A stretch of 64,000 nt of DNA, from the NCBI RefSeq assembly GCF_036880985.1, contig NZ_JBAJNO010000002.1:124001-188000 (forward strand), given 5' to 3'. The DNA comes from Limibacter armeniacum. Lineage in GTDB: Bacteria; Bacteroidota; Bacteroidia; Cytophagales; Flammeovirgaceae. The position numbers and the translations under genes were made by a program. Position 1 is the first letter of the stretch. Each line of letters opens with the position of its first letter. Shown one piece after another: positions 1 through 9,062 of this stretch. The notes below the pieces were generated by a model that made no database searches, was not told the DNA's origin, and worked only from the letters and a program-made list of their open reading frames with translations.

Positions 1-561
1 GAGTCAGGTGCCAGTACCAATGAAACGGTGTCATCACTTAGATTTATCAAGGGTTTTGATGATGGCGCTGCCGCAACCTATTACTACAATAGCCAAAAGC
101 ATGTAATCCGTCTGGCTGAGATTTACCTTTCATATGCGGAAGCTCAAAATGAAATAGGCAATACAGATGAGGCTATCAACTATGTAAACCTTGTACGTGC
201 TCGTGTAGGTATGGTAGATGCGCCACTGGGACTTACGCAAGATCAGGCAAGAGAGATCATCCGTAGAGAGCGTTGTGTGGAGCTAATCGATGAAGGACAG
301 CTTTACTTTGATTACAAACGCTGGAAATTTAATGACCAAAACTATCTGGAAATGACTACCAACCGAAATGGAGGTGTTCATCCAGCAGGTTTTGAGACAG
401 TAGTTATTGATGAGGGTGCAGGAGTCAAAGGATTCAACTTATCCAACAGGATGAATACATACCTTGAAAGAAACTATGTTTCTCCAAGAAATGACAACTG
501 GCCTTATCCAGTAAATGAAGTACAAATCAACCCTAACCTTGGACAGAAGCAAGGTTGGTAA
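1..561 (+). CDS. SusD/RagB family nutrient-binding lipoprotein, C-terminal part (5' truncated)
   Basis: The frame is open from the first base of the window, so this is the 3' end of a longer gene; only about 186 residues are visible. It shows the SusD C-terminal pattern: a helical segment with RLAEIYLSYAEAQNE, then the REIIRRERCVELIDEGQ helix typical of these proteins, and an ending of the P-N-x-x-I-x-x-NPNLGQKQGW type. SusD proteins are outer-surface lipoproteins that bind glycans and cap a SusC TonB-dependent channel; the SusC partner would lie to the left, outside the window. The glycosidases that follow on the same strand suggest the pair imports the oligosaccharides those enzymes cut. 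The family call is strong; the ligand is unknown. Confidence 0.93.
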   Translation, partial: ESGASTNETVSSLRFIKGFDDGAAATYYYNSQKHVIRLAEIYLSYAEAQNEIGNTDEAINYVNLVRARVGMVDAPLGLTQDQAREIIRRERCVELIDEGQLYFDYKRWKFNDQNYLEMTTNRNGGVHPAGFETVVIDEGAGVKGFNLSNRMNTYLERNYVSPRNDNWPYPVNEVQINPNLGQKQGW

Positions 562-604
562 TATCTTATATGAATTAAAGAGGATCGAGTTTCATTTTGG
601 AGTG

Positions 605-640
605 CCAACTAGGGGGTCAGCATATCGCTCCTCTAGTTGG
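605..640 (+). terminator. Possible attenuator or terminator hairpin after susD
   Basis: CCAACTAG at 605-612 pairs with CTAGTTGG at 633-640. The stem can extend four more pairs inward (613-616 with 629-632) using two G-U pairs, leaving a loop of about 12 nt. No uninterrupted U-run follows, so it looks more like a partial terminator or processing hairpin, which would reduce glycosidase expression relative to susCD. Confidence 0.35.
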
Positions 641-696
641 AGTACTCTAAAGTGTCCTTAAATATTTTTTATTGCTGTTTACTGTACCTCTTATAA

Positions 697-724
697 ATAC
701 TTAATCACACCTGAGATTAAGTAT
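697..724. promoter_or_regulatory. Perfect 10-bp inverted repeat upstream of the GH3 gene
   Basis: ATACTTAATC (697-706) and GATTAAGTAT (715-724) are exact reverse complements separated by 8 nt. The dyad lies about 80 nt upstream of the chosen GH3 start and has no U-run after it. This fits an operator for a dimeric regulator better than a terminator. Function is inferred. Confidence 0.35.
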
Positions 725-804
725 AAAGCAGTAAACAATTTTTGAAATGGGAAGAAAGTGCCAAGTGGGTGCCCCTGTCAGCTAGCATGAGGAATTTGAA
801 CGAG

Positions 805-3450
805 ATGAAGACGAAAAATTTACTATTACTTTTTTGTATCCTTCCAGTGCTGTATTCATGCAGCAAATCATGGGAAGATGAATCTTTACCAAGTATTGAG
901 AGAGCTCAACTGCTAATTTCGGAGATGACTTTGGAAGAAAAAGTCCGTCAGATGAATATGACGCGTGGAGAGTACTTGATGGTGGATGCAAAACCTGACG
1001 AAGATAAGATGAAGATGTATCTTGGTGAGTTAGGTATAGGTTCGATCCATGATTTATTTACAGATAACGCAGAGGATTATAACCGAATTCAGAAAGCAAC
1101 CATTGAAAGTTCCCGACATGGAATTCCAGCATTGGTAATGGAGGAAATGCTACATGGATTTAGTTATAAAGGATCTACAGTGTTTCCAATGCCTATTGGG
1201 TTAGGGGCTATGTGGAATCCTGAGCTAATGGAAAAGGTAGGAAAAGTAATTGGTACTGAAGCTCGTATTCATGGTGCCCATGTATCATTGGGACCCACAC
1301 TTGGTATTGGTAGGGAACCTCGATGGGGACGTGTGGCTGAAACTTATGGAGAAGACACCCATTTGAATGCCGAGATGGCTGTTTCCATGTTGAAAGGAAT
1401 GGGAGGGCTAGACCCAACAAGTAAATTTTCTATGCTTGGCGGTCCCAAGCACTTTGCTGTTCATTCCGCTCCATTGACAGGTTCAAATGCTTCACCTGTG
1501 TTGTTAGGTGAGCGTACTTCCCGCACTGATTTTTTGCCTGTTTTTGAGAGGGCTATCAAAGAAGCCGGTGCTGTCAATGTCATGTCTTCTTACTCCGAGC
1601 TCGATGGTGTGCCATGTACAGGGAACGAATGGCTACTGACAGATGTGCTTCGCAATGAATGGGGATTCGATGGTTTTACGGTTTCTGACCTTGGGGCAAT
1701 GCGTTTTCTGTGGAACGTACATCACTTTGCAGAATCACCAAAAGAGGCTATCCGAAAAGCAACCATTGCAGGGATGGACATGCAGTTTTATGACTTCACA
1801 GATTCAGTCTATCAAGCAACGCTTATTGAACTTGTAGAGGAAGGGAAACTGGATGTAAAATATATAGACAGGGCTGTAACAGGTATCCTGAATACCAAAT
1901 TCAAGTTGGGACTGTTTGAAGATCCATATATTGAACAGAAAAATCTTGACGATTACTTCCATAATAAAGGGCATCAGGATATTGCTTATGAAGCAGGAGT
2001 AGAATCTATTGTACTATTGGAGAACAATGGTATTCTGCCTCTGGATAAAAAGAAATACAAGGAAATTGCCGTATTGGGAGCACTGGTGGAAACGCTGGAA
2101 ATGGGAGGGTATTCTCCTAAAGAATCTGCTGGTAAAGGCATTTCAATATTAGATGGATTGAAAAAAGCAGCTCCTGAAATTGACTTTACTTTTACGCAAG
2201 GCGCTAATATAGTAGAGAGGGGTGGCGTAGTTCCGGCTAAGTATATTTTCCATGACAATGGCCAAAAAGGTTTCAAAGCAAAATTTTATAATAACACCGA
2301 TTTGGAAGGTGAGCCAGCATTTACAGCCATACATAATGAGGTTGATTTTGAGTGGCCTTGGAATCCATACCCAGGTGTAGAGGACGACTATTTCTCGGCA
2401 TCATGGGAAGGTTATATAGAAGTTGACCACGATATGGAAGGCTGGGTCGGTACTTCCTCCGATGATGGCTCTCGCTTGTTTATTGATGGTGAACTTGTAC
2501 TAAACGCATGGAAAGGAAGCACTTATATTGCCAAAACACCTTTCACCTTTAAAAAAGGGCAGAAGTATAAAATCCGTTATGAATTTTTTGATTACGGATG
2601 GCATGCATCAGCATCACTTCGTTGGTCTGAGACAGAAAACGATATTCTGAATGCTGTTCGTTTAGCAAAGTCAGCAGACCTGTCCATTATTGTTGTAGGG
2701 GAAAATGAGCGCACGGTAAGTGAAAACAGGGATGTCTCGTCTCTTGACCTTTCAGGTAACCAGTTGGAATTGATAAAGCAAGTAGCAAGTTTGGGCAAGC
2801 CTTATGTGGTCGTACTGCAAAATGGACGTCCACTGTCCACCAATTGGGTTTCTGCCAATGCTGATGCCTTGCTAGAGGCATGGTTTGCAGGAGAGAAAGG
2901 CGGAAAAGCGATTGCCGATGTTTTGTTTGGCAACCAGAACCCTTCAGGCAAATTGCCTATATCTGTAGCAAAAAGTGTAGGGCAATTGCCTATTTACTAT
3001 AACCAAAAACCTACCACTATCCACCGCTATGTAGATGTGGATGACAAACCACTTTACCCTTTCGGTTATGGCCTGTCATACTCAACATTTGCCTACAATA
3101 ACCTCAAGATAGCTGTAGAGGAAGATCAGGACGATTTTGAAGTGAAAGTAGCTGTGGAAGTGACCAACACTTCAGAAGTGGATGGTAAAGAAGTTGTTCA
3201 GCTTTACACAAGTGATCTTTTTTCTTCAGTAACTGTTGCTAGGATAGCCTTGAAGAAATTTGAAAAGGTGCTGATCAAAGCAGGGGAGACCAAGACCATT
3301 GAATTTGTCTTGACGAAAGAAGATCTCAAGCTCTGGAATCTGGACAAGAAATGGGTTGTGGAAAGCGGTGAGTTTACAGCAATGGTTGGCACAAATTCTA
3401 CTGACCTGATAAAAGAAAACTTTAAACTAAATAAAGATTACAGTATATGA
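805..3450 (+). CDS. GH3 beta-glycosidase lipoprotein with inserted PA14 domain
   Basis: A glycoside hydrolase family 3 enzyme that would remove terminal beta-linked sugars (glucose, xylose or GlcNAc; not decidable here). The frame is open from a TTG at 742, but the ATG at 805 gives a clean lipoprotein signal (MKTKNLLLLF, then lipobox LYSC), so 805 is preferred. The N-terminal TIM barrel carries GREPRWGR and the nucleophile motif GFTVSDLGAM, with Asp about residue 295. The second alpha/beta domain is interrupted around residues 500-630 by a PA14-like carbohydrate-binding insertion (SSDDGSRLFIDG), and a fibronectin-III-like domain ends the protein. The stop overlaps the next start (ATGA), so it is co-translated with the GH29 genes. 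Anchoring in a periplasmic or outer membrane leaflet is expected. The family is sure; the substrate is not. Confidence 0.93.
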   Translation: MKTKNLLLLFCILPVLYSCSKSWEDESLPSIERAQLLISEMTLEEKVRQMNMTRGEYLMVDAKPDEDKMKMYLGELGIGSIHDLFTDNAEDYNRIQKATIESSRHGIPALVMEEMLHGFSYKGSTVFPMPIGLGAMWNPELMEKVGKVIGTEARIHGAHVSLGPTLGIGREPRWGRVAETYGEDTHLNAEMAVSMLKGMGGLDPTSKFSMLGGPKHFAVHSAPLTGSNASPVLLGERTSRTDFLPVFERAIKEAGAVNVMSSYSELDGVPCTGNEWLLTDVLRNEWGFDGFTVSDLGAMRFLWNVHHFAESPKEAIRKATIAGMDMQFYDFTDSVYQATLIELVEEGKLDVKYIDRAVTGILNTKFKLGLFEDPYIEQKNLDDYFHNKGHQDIAYEAGVESIVLLENNGILPLDKKKYKEIAVLGALVETLEMGGYSPKESAGKGISILDGLKKAAPEIDFTFTQGANIVERGGVVPAKYIFHDNGQKGFKAKFYNNTDLEGEPAFTAIHNEVDFEWPWNPYPGVEDDYFSASWEGYIEVDHDMEGWVGTSSDDGSRLFIDGELVLNAWKGSTYIAKTPFTFKKGQKYKIRYEFFDYGWHASASLRWSETENDILNAVRLAKSADLSIIVVGENERTVSENRDVSSLDLSGNQLELIKQVASLGKPYVVVLQNGRPLSTNWVSANADALLEAWFAGEKGGKAIADVLFGNQNPSGKLPISVAKSVGQLPIYYNQKPTTIHRYVDVDDKPLYPFGYGLSYSTFAYNNLKIAVEEDQDDFEVKVAVEVTNTSEVDGKEVVQLYTSDLFSSVTVARIALKKFEKVLIKAGETKTIEFVLTKEDLKLWNLDKKWVVESGEFTAMVGTNSTDLIKENFKLNKDYSI

Positions 3451-4892
3451 AAAAGTGGATACTTACCGCTGTGGCAGCAGCGATATCGTTGACTTCCTAT
3501 GCACAATGGAAAGATAAGGAGTTTGTATTGGATCAGGATCCTCTGGTACAGAAGAAACTGGAAGAATGGTCTGACCTGAAGCTAGGCTTTTTCGTACACT
3601 GGGGCCCATACGCAACTGAGTCACTTTGTGAGTCTTGGCCAGTGGTTTCTGAAGATGTTGATTGGCTGACGCCACATAAGGATATCAAGTCATTCAGGGA
3701 ACATTATTTCAATGACTTGCCCAAGAAATTTAACCCTACAGAATTTGACCCTGAAAAGTGGGCACAGCTGGCGGAGGATATGGGAGCGAAGTATTTTGTT
3801 TTTACAACAAAACACCACGATGGGTTTACCATGTGGGATACCAAGCAGACTGACTATAGGATCACTAATCCAGAGTACCCTTACGCTTCCAATAAGAATG
3901 CAGACATCACCAAGGTTTTGTTTGATGCCATGCGTGCAAAAGGGATGATGATTGGGGCTTACATTTCCAAACCGGATTGGCATCATCCAAATTATTGGAC
4001 ACCTTCATTTGATACGCCGGGCAGAAATGTAAACTACAAGATTGAACGCCATCCTGAATGGTGGAAGAAGTTTACAGACTTCTGGCTTGGACAAGTCACT
4101 GAATTGATGACTGGATACGGTGATATTGACATCCTTTGGCTTGATGGAGCATGGGCAACAAAAAGCAACCGTGGTCAGGATATGCGCATGGATGAAGTAG
4201 GAGAGATCAGCCGTAAGCATCAGCCGGGTATCATGATCGTAGACAGATGGATTGGAGGTAAATGGGAAAACTACCGTACCCCTGAGCAGCATGTACCTTC
4301 TGAATCTGAGGACAAAATCTATTGGGAAACCAATATGACTGTGGGAACTTCATTTTCATACCGAGCTGAAGAGACAATCTGGAAAGATGGTAGAGAGATT
4401 ACGCATAAACTCATTGATGTCGTAGCCAAAGGGGGAAACTTCCTGCTGAATTTGGGTGCTTCACCTGAAGGATGGTTCAATCCGGAAGGAGTGCAGTATG
4501 TACGTGAAATGGGAAAATGGTTGGAAGCAAACGGAAAAGCCATCTATGCTACCAGAGCAATTGCACCATTTGCAGAAGCCAATGTACGTTATACCAGGTC
4601 TAAGGATGGTAATACGGTATATGCTATTGTACTTCAGGAAGAAGGAGAAAATATATCGCAGATTACTTTACCGGGTTGCCTTGCAGCAAAAAATGCAGTG
4701 ATCAAAGATGTTGCAACTGGTAAGCGTATTAAGTATTCACGTCAAGGAAATTCAACATTGGTGAGTTTACCGCAAAAATCAGGAGTGGGTAATTTTGCTA
4801 TTGCACTTGAAATCTCTTCAGTAGAGAAAATGGCAGGCAAAAATTATGGTAAGTCACAGGCACAGAAAGAGGCGGAAAAAAGGAACCTATAA
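3447..4892 (+). CDS. GH29 alpha-L-fucosidase (first copy)
   Basis: A retaining alpha-L-fucosidase of family GH29, releasing terminal fucose from glycans. The 481-residue product starts with a signal peptide ending near SYAQ, pointing to the periplasm. Family marks are KLGFFVHWGPYATES near residue 47, the TTKHHDGFTMWDT block near residue 118, and WLDGAW with the likely nucleophile Asp233. The last 20 residues are Lys/Gln/Glu-rich. Translation is coupled on both sides: its ATG overlaps the GH3 stop (ATGA) and its stop shares a base with the next start (TAATG). A second, clearly divergent GH29 follows immediately, so the two may take different linkages. The general acid cannot be fixed from sequence alone. 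Confidence 0.94.
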   Translation: MKKWILTAVAAAISLTSYAQWKDKEFVLDQDPLVQKKLEEWSDLKLGFFVHWGPYATESLCESWPVVSEDVDWLTPHKDIKSFREHYFNDLPKKFNPTEFDPEKWAQLAEDMGAKYFVFTTKHHDGFTMWDTKQTDYRITNPEYPYASNKNADITKVLFDAMRAKGMMIGAYISKPDWHHPNYWTPSFDTPGRNVNYKIERHPEWWKKFTDFWLGQVTELMTGYGDIDILWLDGAWATKSNRGQDMRMDEVGEISRKHQPGIMIVDRWIGGKWENYRTPEQHVPSESEDKIYWETNMTVGTSFSYRAEETIWKDGREITHKLIDVVAKGGNFLLNLGASPEGWFNPEGVQYVREMGKWLEANGKAIYATRAIAPFAEANVRYTRSKDGNTVYAIVLQEEGENISQITLPGCLAAKNAVIKDVATGKRIKYSRQGNSTLVSLPQKSGVGNFAIALEISSVEKMAGKNYGKSQAQKEAEKRNL

Positions 4893-6253
4893 TGAAGAAA
4901 TTATTAGTTGTATTCATGTTACTGGGGGCTGTCGTACAGGCGATAGCCGCTGGTGACCCAAAACCATATAATGAACGGATGCAGTGGTTCAAGGATGCAA
5001 AACTGGGCATCTTTATCCATTGGGGACTTTATTCCGTGGGAGATGTCAGTGAGTCTTGGTCAATGTATCATAAACGTATCTCTTGGGAGGATTATATGAA
5101 AGGGCAGGCCAAGGAGTTTACTGCTTCTGAATATGATCCGAAAGCTTGGGCTAAACTTTTTAAGGAAGTAGGGGCAGATTATGTTGTAATGACCTCTAAG
5201 CATCACGATGGTTTTGCTCTTTGGGATACAAAATATTCTAGTGTCAATGCGAAGCAGTTTGCTGCGGTTGGTCAGGATGTCTATACACCGTACGTGGAAG
5301 CTGTAAGGGCAGAAGGTATGAAAGTAGGTGTTTATTATTCGCTTTGTGACTGGTCACATCCGGATTATACCCCCATCACTTTTGATAGGCCAGAGAAGGA
5401 ATTGCGTAAGCTCTACCCACAACAGCGTCATGAGAAATACCTGACGCAGTGGCAACGATTTACCAAATTCAATTTCGCTCAGCTTAAGGAGCTTTTTGAC
5501 CGTTACCAACCTGACTTGATGTGGTTCGATGGTGATTGGGAACATAAGGCAGATGAATGGCCCTCAAGGGTCGTAAAGGATTCGCTTCTATCATGGAACC
5601 CCGATGTGATCGTCAATTCCCGTTTGAACTGGTATGGGGATTATAATACACCGGAGCAGGATCCTCCAGTAATTGCACCTGACAGGCCTTGGGAACTATG
5701 CATTACGATGAATGAATCATGGGGATACCGCAAGGATGACCATAACTATAAGTCATCCAAGTATCTGATCGAGACATTTGTTCGCTCAGTAGCCAAAGGT
5801 GGTAACATGTTGTTGGACATTGGACCAAAAGCAGATGGATCAATTCCTGAAGAACAGTTGAAGATACTTGAAGATGTAGGGGAGTGGTATGGAAAACACG
5901 AATCGGCAATCAAAAATACGGTTCAGGGTATCCCATACGGTCATTTTGATGGGGAGACGACAGTATCTGGCGATGGCAAAACGATTAACCTTTTTTTGAT
6001 GGGAGGGTTAAAGGACTTCACAACGCTTAGAGGCGTGAAAGGAAAAGTCAAGAGCATCAAACTAGTGGGAAGTGGTAAGTCGCTTCGCTATCAGGTAGTT
6101 GACTCAGCTCCTTGGAATGATATTCCTGGTATCATCCAGATTTTCTTTGACAATGCAGAAGAGGATTCATTCGTCACTGTAGTGTCAGTTGAATTGGAAG
6201 AGCCTTTTGAATTGTACCGTGGTATTGGCCATTCGGTAGAGATGAATGACTAA
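4892..6253 (+). CDS. GH29 alpha-L-fucosidase (second copy)
   Basis: A second GH29 enzyme of 453 residues with a cleavable signal peptide (hydrophobic stretch, then AIAAGDP). It has the same family blocks as its neighbour: KLGIFIHWGLYSVGDV, MTSKHHDGFALWDT and MWFDGDW, with the likely nucleophile at Asp213. It is only partly similar to the upstream copy outside these blocks, so this is an old duplication or independent recruitment rather than a recent repeat. The start shares one base with the preceding stop, implying translational coupling in the GH3-GH29-GH29 unit. A terminator-like hairpin follows. Probably periplasmic; the target glycan is unknown. Confidence 0.94.
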   Translation: MKKLLVVFMLLGAVVQAIAAGDPKPYNERMQWFKDAKLGIFIHWGLYSVGDVSESWSMYHKRISWEDYMKGQAKEFTASEYDPKAWAKLFKEVGADYVVMTSKHHDGFALWDTKYSSVNAKQFAAVGQDVYTPYVEAVRAEGMKVGVYYSLCDWSHPDYTPITFDRPEKELRKLYPQQRHEKYLTQWQRFTKFNFAQLKELFDRYQPDLMWFDGDWEHKADEWPSRVVKDSLLSWNPDVIVNSRLNWYGDYNTPEQDPPVIAPDRPWELCITMNESWGYRKDDHNYKSSKYLIETFVRSVAKGGNMLLDIGPKADGSIPEEQLKILEDVGEWYGKHESAIKNTVQGIPYGHFDGETTVSGDGKTINLFLMGGLKDFTTLRGVKGKVKSIKLVGSGKSLRYQVVDSAPWNDIPGIIQIFFDNAEEDSFVTVVSVELEEPFELYRGIGHSVEMND

Positions 6254-6372
6254 TACAAAAGATATAAAGACCAGATGTGTCTATGAGAAAATTGTCAGGA
6301 TACCCTGATAAACAGTACACTTCTTTTTGAGTGAGTAGCAGAAGGAGTGAATAAAGATCACCAAATAAAATA

Positions 6373-6404
6373 AACCGCCATAGGCTTTGCCGATGGGGGT
6401 TTTG
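6373..6404 (+). terminator. Probable terminator after the GH3-GH29-GH29 unit
   Basis: AACCGCCAT (6373-6381) faces ATGGGGGTT (6393-6401), a 9-bp stem with one mismatch followed by TTT. It would separate the fucosidase unit from the GH20 gene or let only part of the transcripts through. Confidence 0.5.
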
Positions 6405-6441
6405 TGGTTATACGCTTATTATAAATTGATAATTGAAAGCT

Positions 6442-8763
6442 ATGAATTATAATCGTTTTTACTTGCCTATATACATCTTACTTACAACACTGTTGGCTTG
6501 TGCTTGTCAGGTACAGTCAGGTCAAGTTGTTGTATCCAAAGCAGAAGTAATTCCACAACCAGCATTCATTGAGTATGGTCAGGGGTATTTTAATCTAAAT
6601 TCAGCGACACCGATTCTTTATCCCGAGAATGATGTAGCACTTGAGAAAACGGCAAGATTACTACAGGGATTTATTAAGGCCTCTCTTGGGTTTGAGCCCG
6701 AAGTGAGAATTGGAGATAAACAAGCGGAGGGTATTGTGCTGGTTTCAGAAAACAAGGGTGAAGCTGAAGCTTATGAGCTGGAAGTAAACGACAAGCAAAT
6801 CCTGATTACTGGAGCATCAGCCAAAGGAGCTTTCTATGGTATTCAGACATTGAGGCAATTGATTCCAGCCCATTCGGATAAGGTCGTGCGTATTGCAGCA
6901 ATGCATATTAAAGATGCCCCTCGTTTTTCCTATCGAGGTATGCATCTTGATGTCAGCAGGCATTTTTTTGATACATCTTTTGTGAAGCAATATATTGACC
7001 TGATTGCGATGCATAAGTTAAATACATTTCATTGGCACCTGACGGATGATCAGGGGTGGCGTATCGAAATAAAGCAATATCCTAAGCTTACCTCTATCGG
7101 GAGTAAACGAAAGGAAACCTTGGTAGGTCATGCGGATAGGAGTAAAGAGTATGATGGTCAGCCTTATGGAGGATACTATACGCAAGACGAGATAAAGGAG
7201 GTGATTAAATATGCTTCGGACAGGTATATCACCATTATACCTGAAATTGAAATGCCAGGACATGCTTTGGCTGCGCTGTCTGCCTATCCTGAACTTGGTT
7301 GTACAGGTGGTCCGTATGAAGCGGCAACGACCTTTGGTGTTTTTGATGATGTATTCTGTGCAGGCAATGACAGTACATTCCATTTCATTGAAAATGTATT
7401 GGATGAAGTAATGGCTCTATTCCCGAGTGAATACATCCATGTTGGAGGTGATGAATGTCCAAAGGCTTCTTGGGAAAAATGTGCGAAGTGTCAGGCACGA
7501 ATCAAGGCAGAAGGGCTCAAAAATGAGCATGAGCTGCAGAGTTATTTTATCACAAGAATGGAAAAGTACCTGAACAGCAAAGGGAGACAAATCATAGGTT
7601 GGGATGAAATTCTGGAAGGAGGTTTGGCACCAAATGCGACCGTGATGTCTTGGAGAGGAATGGAAGGTGGCATCGATGCGGCAAAGAGCAAGCATAATGT
7701 GATAATGGCACCCAATAGCCATATGTACTTTGATGCCTATCAATCCTTGAATAAGGAAACAGAACCGTTGGCGATAGGAGGGTATTTGAATGTAGAGAAA
7801 GTCTATAGCTTTGAACCTGTTCCGGAAGCCCTTGAAGAAAGTGAGCAAGGATACATCATTGGGGCACAGGCAAACTTATGGACAGAATATATTGCAACTC
7901 CAGAGCATGTCGAGTATATGGTGCTTCCTAGGATGGCAGCCTTATCTGAAGTGCTGTGGTCTGATAAAAAAGTAAGGGATATTGATTCATTCAAGCCTCG
8001 ATTGCTGCACCTTATAAATTATTATGGGGAGATGAGATTGAACTATGCCAAACATATTTTTGATGTGGATATAGAAACGGTAGCAAATGCAGAAACAGGA
8101 AAAGTTGAAGTGAAACTTTCTTCATTCAGTAATGGGGAATTGTACTATACAATAGATGGTTCTGAGCCTGATGAGAAGAGTAATCAATACACAGGTAAGG
8201 TCTTGGAAATTGATGACAATTCGGTGTTCAAAGCTGTTAGCTTTTTCAATAATAAAAAGGGTGTTACCAAGACGGAGGCCATTCCACTAAGTAAGTCAAG
8301 TTTTAAACCATTGACCTTGCTGTCACAACCTTCTTCGAGGTACCAAAAATTTGTTTCTGCATTGAACGATGGATTAAGAGGCACTATGATTTTTGGCAAT
8401 GGAGCTTGGGTCGGCATCAATCAAGGCAACCTTGAGGCGTTAATTGATTTAGAAAAGAAAGAGCCTGTTTCTAGGGTAAAGGTAGGAACCTTGGTTCAGG
8501 CAGGAAGTTGGATCATGGGAGCACGTTCACTCAAAGTTTATAGTTCGTATGATGGTCAGGGCTTTACGCTACTTGCTGCTAAAACATATCCAGAAACCAA
8601 GCAAGGTTCCAAGGATACGATTGTAGACCTTGAAGTCAATTTTGAAGCAGTTAATACCCAATACTTAAAAGTAGTAGTTGAAAGGCAGGGTAAACTTCCA
8701 ACATGGCATACTGGAAAAGGAAAAAATGCTTACCTGTTTGTGGATGAGATTATAGTTGAATAA
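6442..8763 (+). CDS. GH20 beta-N-acetylhexosaminidase lipoprotein
   Basis: Family GH20 exo-hexosaminidase, cleaving terminal beta-GlcNAc or beta-GalNAc by substrate-assisted catalysis. The frame is open from a TTG at 6433, but the ATG at 6442 directly begins a lipoprotein signal (hydrophobic run, then LLACAC). Domain order: GH20b N-terminal domain (about 35-150), catalytic barrel starting at YRGMHLDVSRHFF, catalytic Asp-Glu pair in HVGGDECPKASW (about residues 337-338), a chitobiase-type C-terminal domain (LYYTIDGSEPDEKS), and a discoidin-like region in the last 150 residues. A strong terminator follows. Together with two fucosidases and GH3 it suggests a fucosylated, HexNAc-containing substrate such as glycoprotein glycans; that is inference. 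Confidence 0.95.
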   Translation: MNYNRFYLPIYILLTTLLACACQVQSGQVVVSKAEVIPQPAFIEYGQGYFNLNSATPILYPENDVALEKTARLLQGFIKASLGFEPEVRIGDKQAEGIVLVSENKGEAEAYELEVNDKQILITGASAKGAFYGIQTLRQLIPAHSDKVVRIAAMHIKDAPRFSYRGMHLDVSRHFFDTSFVKQYIDLIAMHKLNTFHWHLTDDQGWRIEIKQYPKLTSIGSKRKETLVGHADRSKEYDGQPYGGYYTQDEIKEVIKYASDRYITIIPEIEMPGHALAALSAYPELGCTGGPYEAATTFGVFDDVFCAGNDSTFHFIENVLDEVMALFPSEYIHVGGDECPKASWEKCAKCQARIKAEGLKNEHELQSYFITRMEKYLNSKGRQIIGWDEILEGGLAPNATVMSWRGMEGGIDAAKSKHNVIMAPNSHMYFDAYQSLNKETEPLAIGGYLNVEKVYSFEPVPEALEESEQGYIIGAQANLWTEYIATPEHVEYMVLPRMAALSEVLWSDKKVRDIDSFKPRLLHLINYYGEMRLNYAKHIFDVDIETVANAETGKVEVKLSSFSNGELYYTIDGSEPDEKSNQYTGKVLEIDDNSVFKAVSFFNNKKGVTKTEAIPLSKSSFKPLTLLSQPSSRYQKFVSALNDGLRGTMIFGNGAWVGINQGNLEALIDLEKKEPVSRVKVGTLVQAGSWIMGARSLKVYSSYDGQGFTLLAAKTYPETKQGSKDTIVDLEVNFEAVNTQYLKVVVERQGKLPTWHTGKGKNAYLFVDEIIVE

Positions 8764-8795
8764 TATAGTATAAACGCTAAGTTTTAATAGCAGTG

Positions 8796-8838
8796 ACCCC
8801 TTTGGAATATGCTCAATTCTAAAGGGGTTTTATTTTTT
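8796..8838 (+). terminator. Rho-independent terminator after the GH20 gene
   Basis: ACCCCTTTGGAA (8796-8807) pairs with TTCTAAAGGGGT (8817-8828) with one G-U pair, followed by TTTTATTTTTT. It marks the end of the polysaccharide utilisation locus. Confidence 0.85.
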
Positions 8839-9062
8839 ACTGCAAATAATTTTCTTGAATAGAAAGTGATGAATCTTGCTGTTTTTGGTCAGGTTTATCG
8901 ATCACAATAACTCTTCTAATACAGATGTAATGATCACATAAATAGAGGTATTGGCAGCTTTTTTATTCTAAAAGAAATGGAATAATTATATTAGATAGAT
9001 CTAAAAATTATGAAATAAGCGCTAAGGAATTTTAAAACCTCTTGCTACAGACTTCTAGTATT

